Part shown: in pieces, positions 43,992-52,555 of the stretch
How positions within the stretch are numbered: the stretch's first letter is position 1
Layout: each line of letters begins with the position of its first letter
From: JBBDRJ01 sp963766295
Lineage (GTDB): Bacteria > Actinomycetota > JAICYB01
Direction: 5' to 3'
NCBI GenBank assembly: GCA_963766295.1
Contig: CAVXYW010000001.1
Coordinates: 124,001-188,000, forward strand
Length of the DNA stretch: 64,000 nucleotides
Made by a program: the position numbers and the translations under genes
Notes under the pieces: model-generated
Told to the model about the DNA's origin: nothing
Seen by the model: the letters and a program-made list of their open reading frames with translations, nothing else
Databases searched by the model: none

Positions 43992-45176
43992 TCAGTCGAC
44001 GATCGACGAAAGCGTCGTGTCGGTGGGATCGGTCTTCGCCGTCACGCGCTGGCGGACTTCGATGCCGTCCTGCTCGAGCGCCGGGATCACGTGGGTGCCG
44101 AGGAGCTCGATGGTCCGCATGATCGAAGCGTGCGACAGGTAGCCGAACTGCACGTAGCAGATCACCTGATCGACGCCGAGCTTCTCGTACTCCTTGAACT
44201 TCGCGTAGCACTGGTCGGGGTCGCCCACGATGATCATGTGCACGTCATTGAACACCTTCGGGTCGAGGTCTCCGGCTGCGTGCTTGGAAAGCATCGGGAA
44301 GAGCCGGTCCTTCTCCTCCTGCGAGAAGTGAGGGAACTCCCACTCGAGAGTGAACTCGGACAGGTGCTGGTACCACCACCACACCGAGTCCCAGATACCG
44401 TTGCGCTCGCACCGCTCGAACGTGTCCGCGCAGTGGACGAGCGTGTACGCGCTGACCTTGTTGGTTCGAACGCTGGTCAGCGGCTTGGTGCAGTTCTCTT
44501 GTCCCTTGCGGTAGTCGTTGATGTGCTCGGCCATCTTCGAAAGGGGCTGCATGATCGCGAAGGAAAGAAGACCGAGCCCATGCTCGCCCGCCTGGTACGC
44601 GCTGCCGGACGACACCGCGGCCTGCCAGGCCGGCGGATGCGGATCCTGCACCGGCTTGGGAGTGACCATGCGGCGGGGGAACTTCATCCACTCGTCGTCG
44701 CGCTCGTAGTACTCGGACGCCCACATGTCGACGACGGTACGCGCCGTCTCGTACATGTCGTCCTTCGATGTTTCGGTGTTGACGCCGAATGCGAGCTGCT
44801 CCATCGGTGTCGAGCGTCCGATGCCCCACTCAACGCGGCCACCGGACAAGACATCAACGGTCGCGACCTTCTCGGCGACGCGGGCCGGGTGGATGAACCC
44901 CGGCGGACAGAGAGTTACGCCGAATCCGAGACGGAGGTTCTCGGTGATCTGGGAAAGGGCGCCGAGGACGACCTCAGAAGACGGCGAGTGTGAGCGTCCC
45001 TCGCGGAAGTGGTGCTCGACGGACCAGATCGTGTTGAAGCCGTACTTGTCGGCGAGCTTGATCTGCTCGATGGCTTCTTTGTAGGCCAGCTGCTCGGCTT
45101 CGCGCTGGCCGTAGGGGTGAGGCTTGTTGGGCCAGGGCTTGGGGACGTCGATCTCGTAGAGCAGGTCGAGCTTCAT
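43992..45176 (-). CDS. Luciferase-like flavin-dependent monooxygenase
   Basis: This 394-residue LLM protein has MKLDLLYEIDVPKPWP, SVEHHFREGRSHSPSSEVVLGALSQ, GGRVEWGIGRSTPMEQLAFGV and the C-terminal EKLGVDQVICYVQFG. Two tryptophan-rich segments (DSVWWWYQHLSE, EWEFPHFSQEE) suggest an aromatic or polycyclic substrate pocket. GGAGG stands 5 bases before the ATG. Its upstream motif is shared with the FMN reductase gene at 39025, which supports use of FMNH2 rather than F420. Substrate unknown. Confidence 0.88.
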   Translation of the reverse strand: MKLDLLYEIDVPKPWPNKPHPYGQREAEQLAYKEAIEQIKLADKYGFNTIWSVEHHFREGRSHSPSSEVVLGALSQITENLRLGFGVTLCPPGFIHPARVAEKVATVDVLSGGRVEWGIGRSTPMEQLAFGVNTETSKDDMYETARTVVDMWASEYYERDDEWMKFPRRMVTPKPVQDPHPPAWQAAVSSGSAYQAGEHGLGLLSFAIMQPLSKMAEHINDYRKGQENCTKPLTSVRTNKVSAYTLVHCADTFERCERNGIWDSVWWWYQHLSEFTLEWEFPHFSQEEKDRLFPMLSKHAAGDLDPKVFNDVHMIIVGDPDQCYAKFKEYEKLGVDQVICYVQFGYLSHASIMRTIELLGTHVIPALEQDGIEVRQRVTAKTDPTDTTLSSIVD

Positions 45177-45185
45177 AAGTCCTCC

Positions 45186-45216
45186 TGTTTGCTAGAGCAA
45201 ATCAGTGGTCCAGATA
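45186..45216 (-). promoter_or_regulatory. Shared 31-bp upstream motif, LLM copy
   Basis: Read toward the LLM gene it begins TATCTGGACC and ends AAACA, 9 bases before the ATG. It contains a perfect dyad, TTTGCT-AG-AGCAAA, at 45188-45201. The other copy lies upstream of the FMN reductase at 39591. It may be the operator of the IclR protein in this operon or of another flavin-linked regulator. Confidence 0.5.
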
Positions 45217-45246
45217 GGAAACCCTAGCCAGAGCCCGGACGGCCTG

Positions 45247-46428
45247 TCAAGCGCCGTCCTGGTCGTGGGTAGGGCGCCACGAGATCGCAACACCAAGCGC
45301 CCCACTCAGCAGCGAACCGCCGAGAACTCCCAGCTTGGCTTCGGTCGCGAGGCCATCGCTCGGGAACGCGAGGCCGGCGATGAACAGGGAAACCGTGAAG
45401 CCGATGCCGGCAAGCGCTGCCCCACCGACTAGGTCGCGGCGGCCGACACCGCGAGGAAGGCGGCCCAACCGGAGCTTGCGGCTCAGGCCCGCAGCACCCG
45501 TGATTCCCAATGTCTTGCCGATCACCAGTCCGGCAACCACGCCCCAGAAGATGCGCGAGTCCGCGGCGTCGCGTATCGAATCGAAGCTCAAAAGCAGTCC
45601 CGCATTTGCGAGAGCAAAGACAGGGACGACGATGTAGGACGACAACGGATGTAATTGCCGTTGGAGCTCGGCCATCACATTTCGTCCCCGCACTGGGGTA
45701 GCGGGCATCAGCAACCCCAGTGCAACACCCGCGATCGTCGGGTGGATACCGGATTCGAACGTTGTCCCCCACAGCACGAGCGATGGGATCACATATGCGA
45801 GCGGGCTGCTTACCTTCAGCGCACGCAGGCCGACGATGACAACGATCGCGCCAAGCGATGCAGCAAGCCACAACCACTTGGTGTCGGACGAATAGAAGAT
45901 CGCGATCAACAAGATCGCACCTACGTCGTCGACGATCGCCAGTGTGAGGAGGAAGATCCTCAAGCCCTGGGGCGTCCGCTGGCCGAGCAACGCATTCAGG
46001 CCAAGGACGAATGCGATATCGGTCGCGATCGGGATCCCCCAGCCGGCCTCCCCGGGTCCTCCAGCGTTGAGAGCGATATAGATCGCTCCCGGCAACAACA
46101 TCCCACCGATCGCTGCTGCAATCGGAGCCGCCGCTACACGTCTATCTCGAAGCTCACCCGTAACGAGCTCGCGCTTGATCTCCAGTCCAACGACGAAGAA
46201 GAAGATCGACATAAGGCCGTCGTTGACCCAGTGCCTCAGGTCATTGTCGAAGGTCCCCAGGCTCAGATCTGTTTGCCAGAAGGACTCGTAGCCGGTGTTA
46301 AGTGCGTTCGCCCACACCAAAGCGATGACAGTCGCGCCTATAAGGACGAGGCCGCCGGTCGTCTCCGTTTCCAGGAACGAAGCAGCGAGCGAGCGCGACC
46401 TGCTGAATCGGGGCCGCTGCCGGGACAT
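45247..46428 (-). CDS. nhaA: Na+/H+ antiporter NhaA
   Basis: This 393-residue membrane antiporter has about 12 hydrophobic helices. ALVWAN near the start, FFFVVGLEIKRELVTGELRDRR, GWGIPIATDIAFVLGLNALLG and AIVDDVGAILLIAIFY are diagnostic. The last contains the Asp-Asp pair that carries Na+/H+. It exchanges cytoplasmic Na+ for protons. I chose the ATG at 46428, 7 bases after CCAGGAGG, over the TTG at 46452. Confidence 0.93.
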   Translation of the reverse strand: MSRQRPRFSRSRSLAASFLETETTGGLVLIGATVIALVWANALNTGYESFWQTDLSLGTFDNDLRHWVNDGLMSIFFFVVGLEIKRELVTGELRDRRVAAAPIAAAIGGMLLPGAIYIALNAGGPGEAGWGIPIATDIAFVLGLNALLGQRTPQGLRIFLLTLAIVDDVGAILLIAIFYSSDTKWLWLAASLGAIVVIVGLRALKVSSPLAYVIPSLVLWGTTFESGIHPTIAGVALGLLMPATPVRGRNVMAELQRQLHPLSSYIVVPVFALANAGLLLSFDSIRDAADSRIFWGVVAGLVIGKTLGITGAAGLSRKLRLGRLPRGVGRRDLVGGAALAGIGFTVSLFIAGLAFPSDGLATEAKLGVLGGSLLSGALGVAISWRPTHDQDGA

Positions 46429-46512
46429 GACCCGCCTCCTGGACGTCGACAATTAAGTTGCCGACCAGTCTTCCCGGCGCTCCTAGCGCGACGATACCAG
46501 CCCCCGGGCGAT

Positions 46513-48870
46513 CTAGGTTTTCCGACCCTTTTGTCCCAACCGATAAGGGACGGAAGCGAGGATCACGCCGGGCTCCCGTAGAAAGAGCCGCTTTAGAATC
46601 AGCGCAGTTTGGTTGTGAAGTATGTGGTGCCAAAGCTTGGCCGGGAGGAACTCTGGCAGTACAACGGTGACCACGGTGTCGTTGTCTGAGCGAAGGTCGC
46701 GCAGGTAGTCGAGCAACGGTGCACCTATCTCACGGTATGGAGAGTCGATCAGTTCCAGCGGGAGCCCGGGCTCCATCTCACGCCAGTCGCGCGTTACGAC
46801 TGCCGTCTCAGCCTCGTCGACGCACACATGAACCGCTCGCACCCCATCAGCTCGAACGGCGCGGGCGTACTCGATCGCACGAAGCGTTGCGTTGTGCACA
46901 CCGCTAACGAGCACTACTACTTCGTGGCGGAGCCGTCTTCCCGGCACCAGTGTTTCATCTCCACGAACTTCAACCGTCGGCACGTCGGTCACTACAACCC
47001 CCGGCGTGAAAAGCAAGGCCGCCTTGATCAGGAAGGCCCTGGGGTTACCAAGCCGGCTTCTGAAGAACCCGGGACGGATTCGCTCTGACACAACGAACGT
47101 AACGAAGTCGTTCGGTCCCAGCCGATCTCGGACACCGCGTGCGTAAGTCCTCAAGGCTCGCGCCAACCCTCCGCGCGCAATGGAAACGGTGCTGAACGAT
47201 GGTGCAGTAAGACCGACGCCCAAACGGCGGGCCCACGCGGCTTCCAATCCCTTCGGCTCCCCCGACTCCGAAAAGTGAACGCACTCGAAGTCGCTGGGGT
47301 TGAGCAGTGATGCATATGCATAAGCTCGGTGCTCGGCCACGCTGGGCCGTCCGACCAAGAGCACGACGTGGTGCTGGTCCGCAGGCGCCGGGCGGCGGTC
47401 GGGGTCCCGAAGCTCGGGGCCGACACGCTTGTAGTGCCCGTTGATCTTCAGGAGCACCCAGAGGAGCGCCGGGATCGCGAGCAAGATGAGCCACGCGCCG
47501 TCGACGAACTTCGTGATGGCGATGACGACGGTCATCACGAAACTCACCACCGCGCCGACGCCATTTATCAGCAGCCCTCGGCGCCAGCCTTTCTCCTTGA
47601 GTCGCGTGTGCCTCCGGGCCATCCCCGCCTGTGAGAACGTGAACGAAGTGAACACACCGATCGCATAGAGCGGGATGAGGCGAGTAACGCTCGCTTGAAA
47701 GACGACTACCAGCAACGCTGCAAATCCCGCGAGGGCGATTATCCCGTTGGAGAATACGAGCCGGTCTCCGTAACGCGTGAGCTGTCTCGGGAGAAATCGG
47801 TCACCAGCATGGAAACTCGCCAGCCTCGGAAAGTCAGCGAAGCTCGTGTTCGCCGCCAATACGAGGATTAACAGTGTCCCGACTTGAAGCATCGCGAAGA
47901 GCACGTCGCCTGAAGCCCCGTGACCGAACACGGCGCGACCTATCTGGGCGATAACCGTAACGGTCTCATGAGGGTCCGGTACAACTTCCAGGTGTCGCGC
48001 CAGTAAGGACAATCCCAAGAACATCGCGCCGAGCAGCCCGCCCATCCACATGAGAGTGGTTCGCGCGTTCTTCCACTCTGGCGAACGGAAGGCCGGAACT
48101 CCGTTGGAGATTGCTTCCACACCAGTGACGGCTGCTCCTCCCGAAGCGAACGCATGAAGGACGATGAACCACGTGAGGGCCTTGGTTTCTGCGGGGAGTT
48201 CGAAGCTCTCCGCCGATTCCAAGTTGCCGGAGAACAGTCGCTGAAACCCGACCGTGATAAGGATCCCCATCATCGCGATGAAGAAATAAGTCGGAACGGC
48301 GAAGAGCCTCCCGGACTCCTTCACACCGCGCAGATTCCCCCACGCGATGACTGCGATGAAGGCGATCGAGATCGGAACGCGCCACGTAAAGAGTGTTGGC
48401 GCAAAAGATGTGAGCGCAGCGGTGCCTGCCGACACGGAGACGGACACGGTGAGCACGTAGTCCGTTAAAAGCGCCACACCGGCGACTTGAGCGGGGAGCA
48501 AACCGAAGTTGTCCTTGGTTACGAGATAAGCGCCGCCCGCCTGCGGATACGCCTTGATCGTCTGCCGGTAGGAGAAGATCAGGATCCCCAGGACGGCGAG
48601 AAGCGCGACCGTCAGCGGGACGACGAGCCCGAAGCCAACCGCCCCCACCGCCGCGCCGATGAGGAGGACCCGCAGGATCTCCTCGGTTGCGTAAGCGGAA
48701 GACGAGAGGTTGTCGCTGGCAAAAACGGCGAGCGCGGTCAGCTTTCCCAGACGCTCATGCCTGAGGTGTTCGGTCGGCTTTGGCCGGCCGATCGCCGCCC
48801 GCTTGATTCGGCCCGTTACCCCAACCGGTGGTGGAGCCTGGATCCCGCTTGCGGGATCAGACACGTGCAT
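46513..48870 (-). CDS. kimA: KimA-type potassium/proton symporter (APC superfamily)
   Basis: This 785-residue protein closely follows Bacillus KimA (YdaO): KRAAIGRPKPTEHL, ALAVFASDNLSSSAYATEEIL, SYRQTIKAYPQAGGAYLVTK, YVLTVSVSVSAGTAALTS, GVEAISNGVPAFRSP, and the final LPEFLPAKLWHHILHNQT and SVPYRLG. The first 460 residues form 12 membrane helices. The C-terminal 300 form a cytoplasmic USP-like regulatory domain, longer than the Bacillus one by more than 100 residues, with an extra Rossmann-like segment. It imports K+. It is divergent from the kdp-type two-component genes, which respond to K+ limitation. The first codons lie in a GATCCCGC/GCGGGATC palindrome. Confidence 0.88.
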   Translation of the reverse strand: MHVSDPASGIQAPPPVGVTGRIKRAAIGRPKPTEHLRHERLGKLTALAVFASDNLSSSAYATEEILRVLLIGAAVGAVGFGLVVPLTVALLAVLGILIFSYRQTIKAYPQAGGAYLVTKDNFGLLPAQVAGVALLTDYVLTVSVSVSAGTAALTSFAPTLFTWRVPISIAFIAVIAWGNLRGVKESGRLFAVPTYFFIAMMGILITVGFQRLFSGNLESAESFELPAETKALTWFIVLHAFASGGAAVTGVEAISNGVPAFRSPEWKNARTTLMWMGGLLGAMFLGLSLLARHLEVVPDPHETVTVIAQIGRAVFGHGASGDVLFAMLQVGTLLILVLAANTSFADFPRLASFHAGDRFLPRQLTRYGDRLVFSNGIIALAGFAALLVVVFQASVTRLIPLYAIGVFTSFTFSQAGMARRHTRLKEKGWRRGLLINGVGAVVSFVMTVVIAITKFVDGAWLILLAIPALLWVLLKINGHYKRVGPELRDPDRRPAPADQHHVVLLVGRPSVAEHRAYAYASLLNPSDFECVHFSESGEPKGLEAAWARRLGVGLTAPSFSTVSIARGGLARALRTYARGVRDRLGPNDFVTFVVSERIRPGFFRSRLGNPRAFLIKAALLFTPGVVVTDVPTVEVRGDETLVPGRRLRHEVVVLVSGVHNATLRAIEYARAVRADGVRAVHVCVDEAETAVVTRDWREMEPGLPLELIDSPYREIGAPLLDYLRDLRSDNDTVVTVVLPEFLPAKLWHHILHNQTALILKRLFLREPGVILASVPYRLGQKGRKT

Positions 48871-49012
48871 CTTCACGCGATGTGGCTTCGTACCGGCGAC
48901 GATCCACCAGCGCGGACCGCAAGATGCGCCACGAGAGGTATGCATCGAGCACGGGACGCAGGATCAAGCCGAGCCCGACACCGACCAGGAGCGCCACGAA
49001 GATCCCGATCAC
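48857..49012 (-). CDS. Short membrane protein overlapping kimA
   Basis: A frame of 51 residues from GTG at 49012 has one strong membrane helix (VIGIFVALLVGVGLGLILRPVLDAYL) followed by a basic cytoplasmic tail (WRILRSALVDRRRYE). Its stop lies 13 bases inside kimA. The frame is open further upstream (to 49078), and an AAGGAGG site near 49042-49048 is too far from the GTG for a normal start, so the true start is uncertain. Topology and overlap with a K+ transporter recall small Kdp-type accessory peptides. This is inference. Confidence 0.5.
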   Translation of the reverse strand: MIGIFVALLVGVGLGLILRPVLDAYLSWRILRSALVDRRRYEATSREDARV

Positions 49013-49170
49013 GTCGTCTTCGTGTATCGAATTGGACTCATACCTCCTTCTACAGGCCCTCGATCCAGCGTTCGACATCGTTGACGGCGACTTTGCACGG
49101 GCGAAGCCGGTCCTAACGCGTTCTTAACGCAAGGCTCGCGATCGCAGCCTCGAGCCGTACGCTTTAGTCG

Positions 49171-50274
49171 ATGGACACGCGAACCACAGACACCGCCGAT
49201 GAGAGCCGCTCCCGGGCTGGACAAAGAACCCAGCATCCACTCGTTCTGCCGGCACGGCGCGTCGTTCGCGGTTGGGTCTTGGCGTTGCTCGGGACGCCGC
49301 TCCTAACTGCTCTCCTTGCTAACCTCCGCGGACACGTCGAACTGTCCGGCGTACTACTTCTGTTTCTCGTATTGGTTGTCGGAGTTTCCGTCGTCGGCGG
49401 CATCTGGCCTGGAGTTGCAACGGCGCTGGCTGGCTTCGTAGTCGCTAACTACTACTTCACTCCGCCCTTTTACACCTTCACGATCTACGAAACCCACAAC
49501 GTGCTCGCGTTGGTGGTCTTCGTCGTCGTAGCAGCTATCGTCAGCGCGCTTGTATCTACGGCTTCCCGGCGCGAAACCGAAGCGACGCGCGCTGCTGCGG
49601 TGAACGATCTGCGCGCTGCTCTACTCGCGGCGGTGTCGCATGACCTGCGCACGCCACTGTCGTCCATCAAGGCCTCCGTGACGTCACTACTTCAGACGGA
49701 CATCGTCTGGCCTCCGACAACCACATCCGACTTCTTGCGCACCATCGACGAGGAAGCCGACAGGCTCAACAAGTTGGTCGGCAACCTTCTCGACATGAGC
49801 AGGCTCCAGACAGGTGGCCTCAACCTCGACATGCGTGAGGTCGGAATCGAGGAAATCGTTGGGTCAGCGCTGTCGGAGATCGGAGACCAGGCACACCTTG
49901 TAAGGGTGGACGTGCCCGAAACTCTTTCGCGCGTTCATGCGGACCCTGCCTTGCTGGAGCGTGCCGTCGCCAACATCGTGGTCAACGCCATTACCCACGG
50001 TTCCGACAACCAGGGCGTCCGCGTCGAGGCCGTCGAGGAGCACGGACGAGTCGAGCTACGCGTCATCGACCGGGGACCGGGTATTCCGCGAGAGAGAAGA
50101 GCGACTGCATTCTTGCCTTTCCAGAGGCTCGACGATCACACGCACGCGCCCGGCGTCGGTCTCGGACTGCCGGTAGCGCGAGGCTTCATCGAAGCGATGC
50201 AGGGCCGTCTTGTTCTGGACGAAACACCCGGAGGCGGTCTAACTGTGCGGATCAATCTGGAAGCCGCGTCGTGA
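49171..50274 (+). CDS. KdpD-like sensor histidine kinase lacking the KdpD sensor domain
   Basis: This 367-residue kinase begins with about 30 polar residues, then four membrane helices of the DUF4118 type (about 33-130, with NYYFTPPFYTF between them), a HisKA domain with the phosphoacceptor His157 (AAVSHDLRTPLSSI), and an ATPase domain with NAITHG (N box), DRGPGIP and GVGLGLPVARG. Full KdpD has some 500 extra N-terminal residues (Walker and USP domains), which are missing here. It should phosphorylate the KdpE-like protein next to it (GTGA overlap). K+ sensing is inferred from DUF4118 and from kimA being divergent. Confidence 0.87.
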   Translation: MDTRTTDTADESRSRAGQRTQHPLVLPARRVVRGWVLALLGTPLLTALLANLRGHVELSGVLLLFLVLVVGVSVVGGIWPGVATALAGFVVANYYFTPPFYTFTIYETHNVLALVVFVVVAAIVSALVSTASRRETEATRAAAVNDLRAALLAAVSHDLRTPLSSIKASVTSLLQTDIVWPPTTTSDFLRTIDEEADRLNKLVGNLLDMSRLQTGGLNLDMREVGIEEIVGSALSEIGDQAHLVRVDVPETLSRVHADPALLERAVANIVVNAITHGSDNQGVRVEAVEEHGRVELRVIDRGPGIPRERRATAFLPFQRLDDHTHAPGVGLGLPVARGFIEAMQGRLVLDETPGGGLTVRINLEAAS

Positions 50275-50963
50275 CGCGGATACTCGTCGTCGACGACGAA
50301 GCGCAGATCGCCCGCGCTCTAGCAGTGAATCTGAAGGCACGAGGGTACGAGGTCGACGTCGCAGCTTCAGGCGAAAAGGCGCTTGATCTTGCGGCTAAGT
50401 TCCATCCCGACGCCGTCATCCTCGACTTGGGACTACCGGGCATCGATGGCACGGAGGTCGTGAGAGGCCTCCGGGGGTGGAGCACGGTGCCCATCATCGT
50501 TCTGTCCGTCCGCGATGCCGAACGCGACAAGGTTGCAGCACTGGATGCCGGAGCCGATGACTACGTGACGAAACCATTTGGGATGGACGAGCTCCTGGCT
50601 CGTCTTCGGGCAGCGGTCCGACGAACGACACCGTCGTCGGAAGAGGCAGTCATCGAAACCGAGCACTTCAAGATCGATCTATCGGCCAAACGGGTCACGA
50701 CTCGGAATGGCGATCTCCGGCTGACGCCGACGGAGTGGCACCTGGTCGAGGTGCTAGTCCGTAACAGCGGAAAACTGGTATCGCAGCGCCAGCTCCTTCA
50801 AGAGGTATGGGGTCCGAAGTACGAAGAGGAAACGAATTACCTCCGCGTGTTCATGGCGCAGATACGACGGAAGCTAGAGCCCGATCCGTCCCGTCCCAAG
50901 TACTTCATCACCGAGGCGGGCATGGGCTATCGGTTCATGGCCGAGCAGATCGGGAACTCTTAG
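50271..50963 (+). CDS. kdpE: KdpE-like response regulator (OmpR family)
   Basis: This 230-residue regulator has a receiver domain (1-118) with Asp8/Asp9, phosphoacceptor Asp52 in VILDLGLPG and Lys101 in TKPFG, and an OmpR-type winged helix (about 130-225) with LTPTEWHLVEVLVRNSGKLVSQ and NYLRVFMAQIRRKLEPDPSRPKYFITEAGMGYRF. The last stretch is very typical of KdpE. It probably controls kimA or other transport genes, since no kdpFABC genes are in the window. Confidence 0.88.
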   Translation: MTRILVVDDEAQIARALAVNLKARGYEVDVAASGEKALDLAAKFHPDAVILDLGLPGIDGTEVVRGLRGWSTVPIIVLSVRDAERDKVAALDAGADDYVTKPFGMDELLARLRAAVRRTTPSSEEAVIETEHFKIDLSAKRVTTRNGDLRLTPTEWHLVEVLVRNSGKLVSQRQLLQEVWGPKYEEETNYLRVFMAQIRRKLEPDPSRPKYFITEAGMGYRFMAEQIGNS

Positions 50964-51040
50964 GAAGTTCTCAGCGTTTCGTCACACAGTGCTCACCGTT
51001 CGCGGTAAGCCTCTAAACGACGGGACGAAAAGGAGACTCG

Positions 51041-51745
51041 ATGAATCTCAAACGCTGGCTGCTCGCGCTCGCTGTTGCTGTACTCGTCGGGGGCGGGATC
51101 GGAACCTGGCTCTACATCGGGGGCGGAGACACGCCCGAGGAAGCGAGCCTGAGCACCGATTCTCCCGATTCGGCGGGCGGCTTCGACGGCGATTTCGCAG
51201 GGACGTGGACGGTCGACACCCAGACCGGATCCCTAGAAGAAGGCACCTCTACGTACGCCGGCTACCGCATCCGTGAGGAGTTGGCCGGCATAGGCACGAA
51301 CACCGCCGTCGGCCGAACCCAAGACGTTTCGGGCGAGCTGACCATCGAAGGCACGACCATCTCCGAAGTTTCAGTCGAGGTAGACATGACGACCTTGCGC
51401 AGCGACCGCGACATGCGCGACAACGCCCTGCGCGGCAGAGGTCTCGAGACCGAACGCTTCCCAACCGCTACCTTCGAACTCACGGAACCGATCTCCGTCG
51501 ATGGCGAGCCTGACCCCGGCGACACGATCAATGAGACCGCGACGGGCGATCTGACTATCCATGGAGTGACAAAGAGGGTCGAGATACCGATAGAGGCCAA
51601 GTGGACGGGTCAACAGATCGAGATCGCGGCGAGCCTCGAGATCGCGTTGGTCGACTACGACATCGAAAAGCCGATCGTCGGGCGCGTACGCAGTATCGAG
51701 GACACGGGGGTGCTCGAACTGCACCTTCTCTTTACAAAGGCCTGA
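51041..51745 (+). CDS. YceI-family envelope protein
   Basis: This 234-residue protein has an N-terminal signal or anchor helix (WLLALAVAVLVGGGIGTWLYIG), a low-complexity acidic linker, and a YceI domain (about 55-232): GTWTVDTQTGSLEEGTSTYAGYRI, VEVDMTTLRSDRDMRDNALRG, FPTATFELT, TGDLTIHGVTKRVEIPI. YceI folds as a lipocalin-like barrel that binds isoprenoid or other lipids outside the membrane. AAAAGGAGAC precedes the ATG. It follows kdpE by 77 bases. Confidence 0.88.
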   Translation: MNLKRWLLALAVAVLVGGGIGTWLYIGGGDTPEEASLSTDSPDSAGGFDGDFAGTWTVDTQTGSLEEGTSTYAGYRIREELAGIGTNTAVGRTQDVSGELTIEGTTISEVSVEVDMTTLRSDRDMRDNALRGRGLETERFPTATFELTEPISVDGEPDPGDTINETATGDLTIHGVTKRVEIPIEAKWTGQQIEIAASLEIALVDYDIEKPIVGRVRSIEDTGVLELHLLFTKA

Positions 51746-51853
51746 CGTTCGTCCTAGGTCGCTCTTATCGGACCTTCAGGCCGAACTCATGCGCAGCGGC
51801 TTTCATTCGCTCGGACGGGCACACCGGGTGCCCGCAAAGCGAAGGAGGTGGAT

Positions 51854-52474
51854 GTGCAGATTTCTCGCAAGATGCTCATCGGGCTAGTCCTGGGAGCGGC
51901 AGTTGTAGGGTCCATCGGCTCGGTCGCCGCACAGACCGACGCGCCGTCGGAAAGTCCCTCGGCCGAGACCGAGAAAGCTCCTGACGGAGAGAAGGGCTTC
52001 CGCTTGCACGGCGGCCCTGGTCACGGCAAGGCGATCCGATCGACGGCCGTGCTCAAGCCAGAAGAGGAAGGCGGCGAGTTCCGGACCGTTCAGTCCTACT
52101 CCGGAACACTCGAAGCGATCGACGGCAACACGCTCACGATTGCCATGGCCGACGGTGAAAAGGCCGAGGTCACGGTCAACGACGACACGGACATCCGCAG
52201 AGACCGCGAGGAATCCGAAGTTGGTGACTTGAAGGTCGGCGACCACGTGCGCACCCATCAGGTGAAGGAAGGCGACGGCGAGTTCGTCACTGAACACGTC
52301 GGTGCTATCTCGGCCGAGCAGTACGCCGAGATGGAAGCGCAGCGGCAAGCGTGTGAGGACGACCCGTCCGCCGAGAACTGCGGACGCAGGTTCGGTGGCC
52401 CCGGCCGCTTCGGCCCAGGCATGGGCCGGGGGGGCGATGACTCAGCGATAGAGGAGACCTCTGCCGCCGCGTAG
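51854..52474 (+). CDS. DUF5666-type secreted protein
   Basis: This 206-residue exported protein has a signal peptide (KMLIGLVLGAAVVGSIGSVAA-QTD). The centre, YSGTLEAIDGNTLTIAMADGEKAEVTVNDDTDIR and LKVGDHVRTHQV, is the small OB-like barrel of DUF5666. The end is a Gly/Arg/Phe-rich tail (GGPGRFGPGMGRGG). I prefer the GTG at 51854 over 51848, because AAGGAGG at 51842-51848 then has proper spacing. It may bind metal or polyanion at the cell surface; no enzymatic motif is visible. Confidence 0.78.
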   Translation: MQISRKMLIGLVLGAAVVGSIGSVAAQTDAPSESPSAETEKAPDGEKGFRLHGGPGHGKAIRSTAVLKPEEEGGEFRTVQSYSGTLEAIDGNTLTIAMADGEKAEVTVNDDTDIRRDREESEVGDLKVGDHVRTHQVKEGDGEFVTEHVGAISAEQYAEMEAQRQACEDDPSAENCGRRFGGPGRFGPGMGRGGDDSAIEETSAAA

Positions 52475-52496
52475 CTCAAAATCCCTGCCCTGCCCC

Positions 52497-52535
52497 GAAG
52501 ACCCGTCCCGGAGGCCCACTCCCGGGCGGGTCTTC
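52497..52535 (+). terminator. Intrinsic-type terminator after the DUF5666 gene
   Basis: GAAGACCCG (52497-52505) pairs with CGGGTCTTC (52527-52535), extended by CCCGG/CCGGG after a one-base bulge, with a 10-base loop. ACTTT follows. The strong GC stem placed 22 bases after the stop makes termination likely, even with a short T-tract. Confidence 0.65.
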
Positions 52536-52555
52536 ACTTTGGGGAAACTATCGAT

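Noticed and set aside
48841..48858. GATCCCGC-TT-GCGGGATC palindrome as an operator
   Set aside because: It lies in the first codons of kimA with a two-base centre and encodes ordinary residues. It may be chance or a small translational hairpin.
48871..49170. c-di-AMP (ydaO) riboswitch upstream of kimA
   Set aside because: Bacillus kimA is controlled by one, but I could not recognise the conserved ydaO core on the minus strand of this gap. A covariance-model search would decide.
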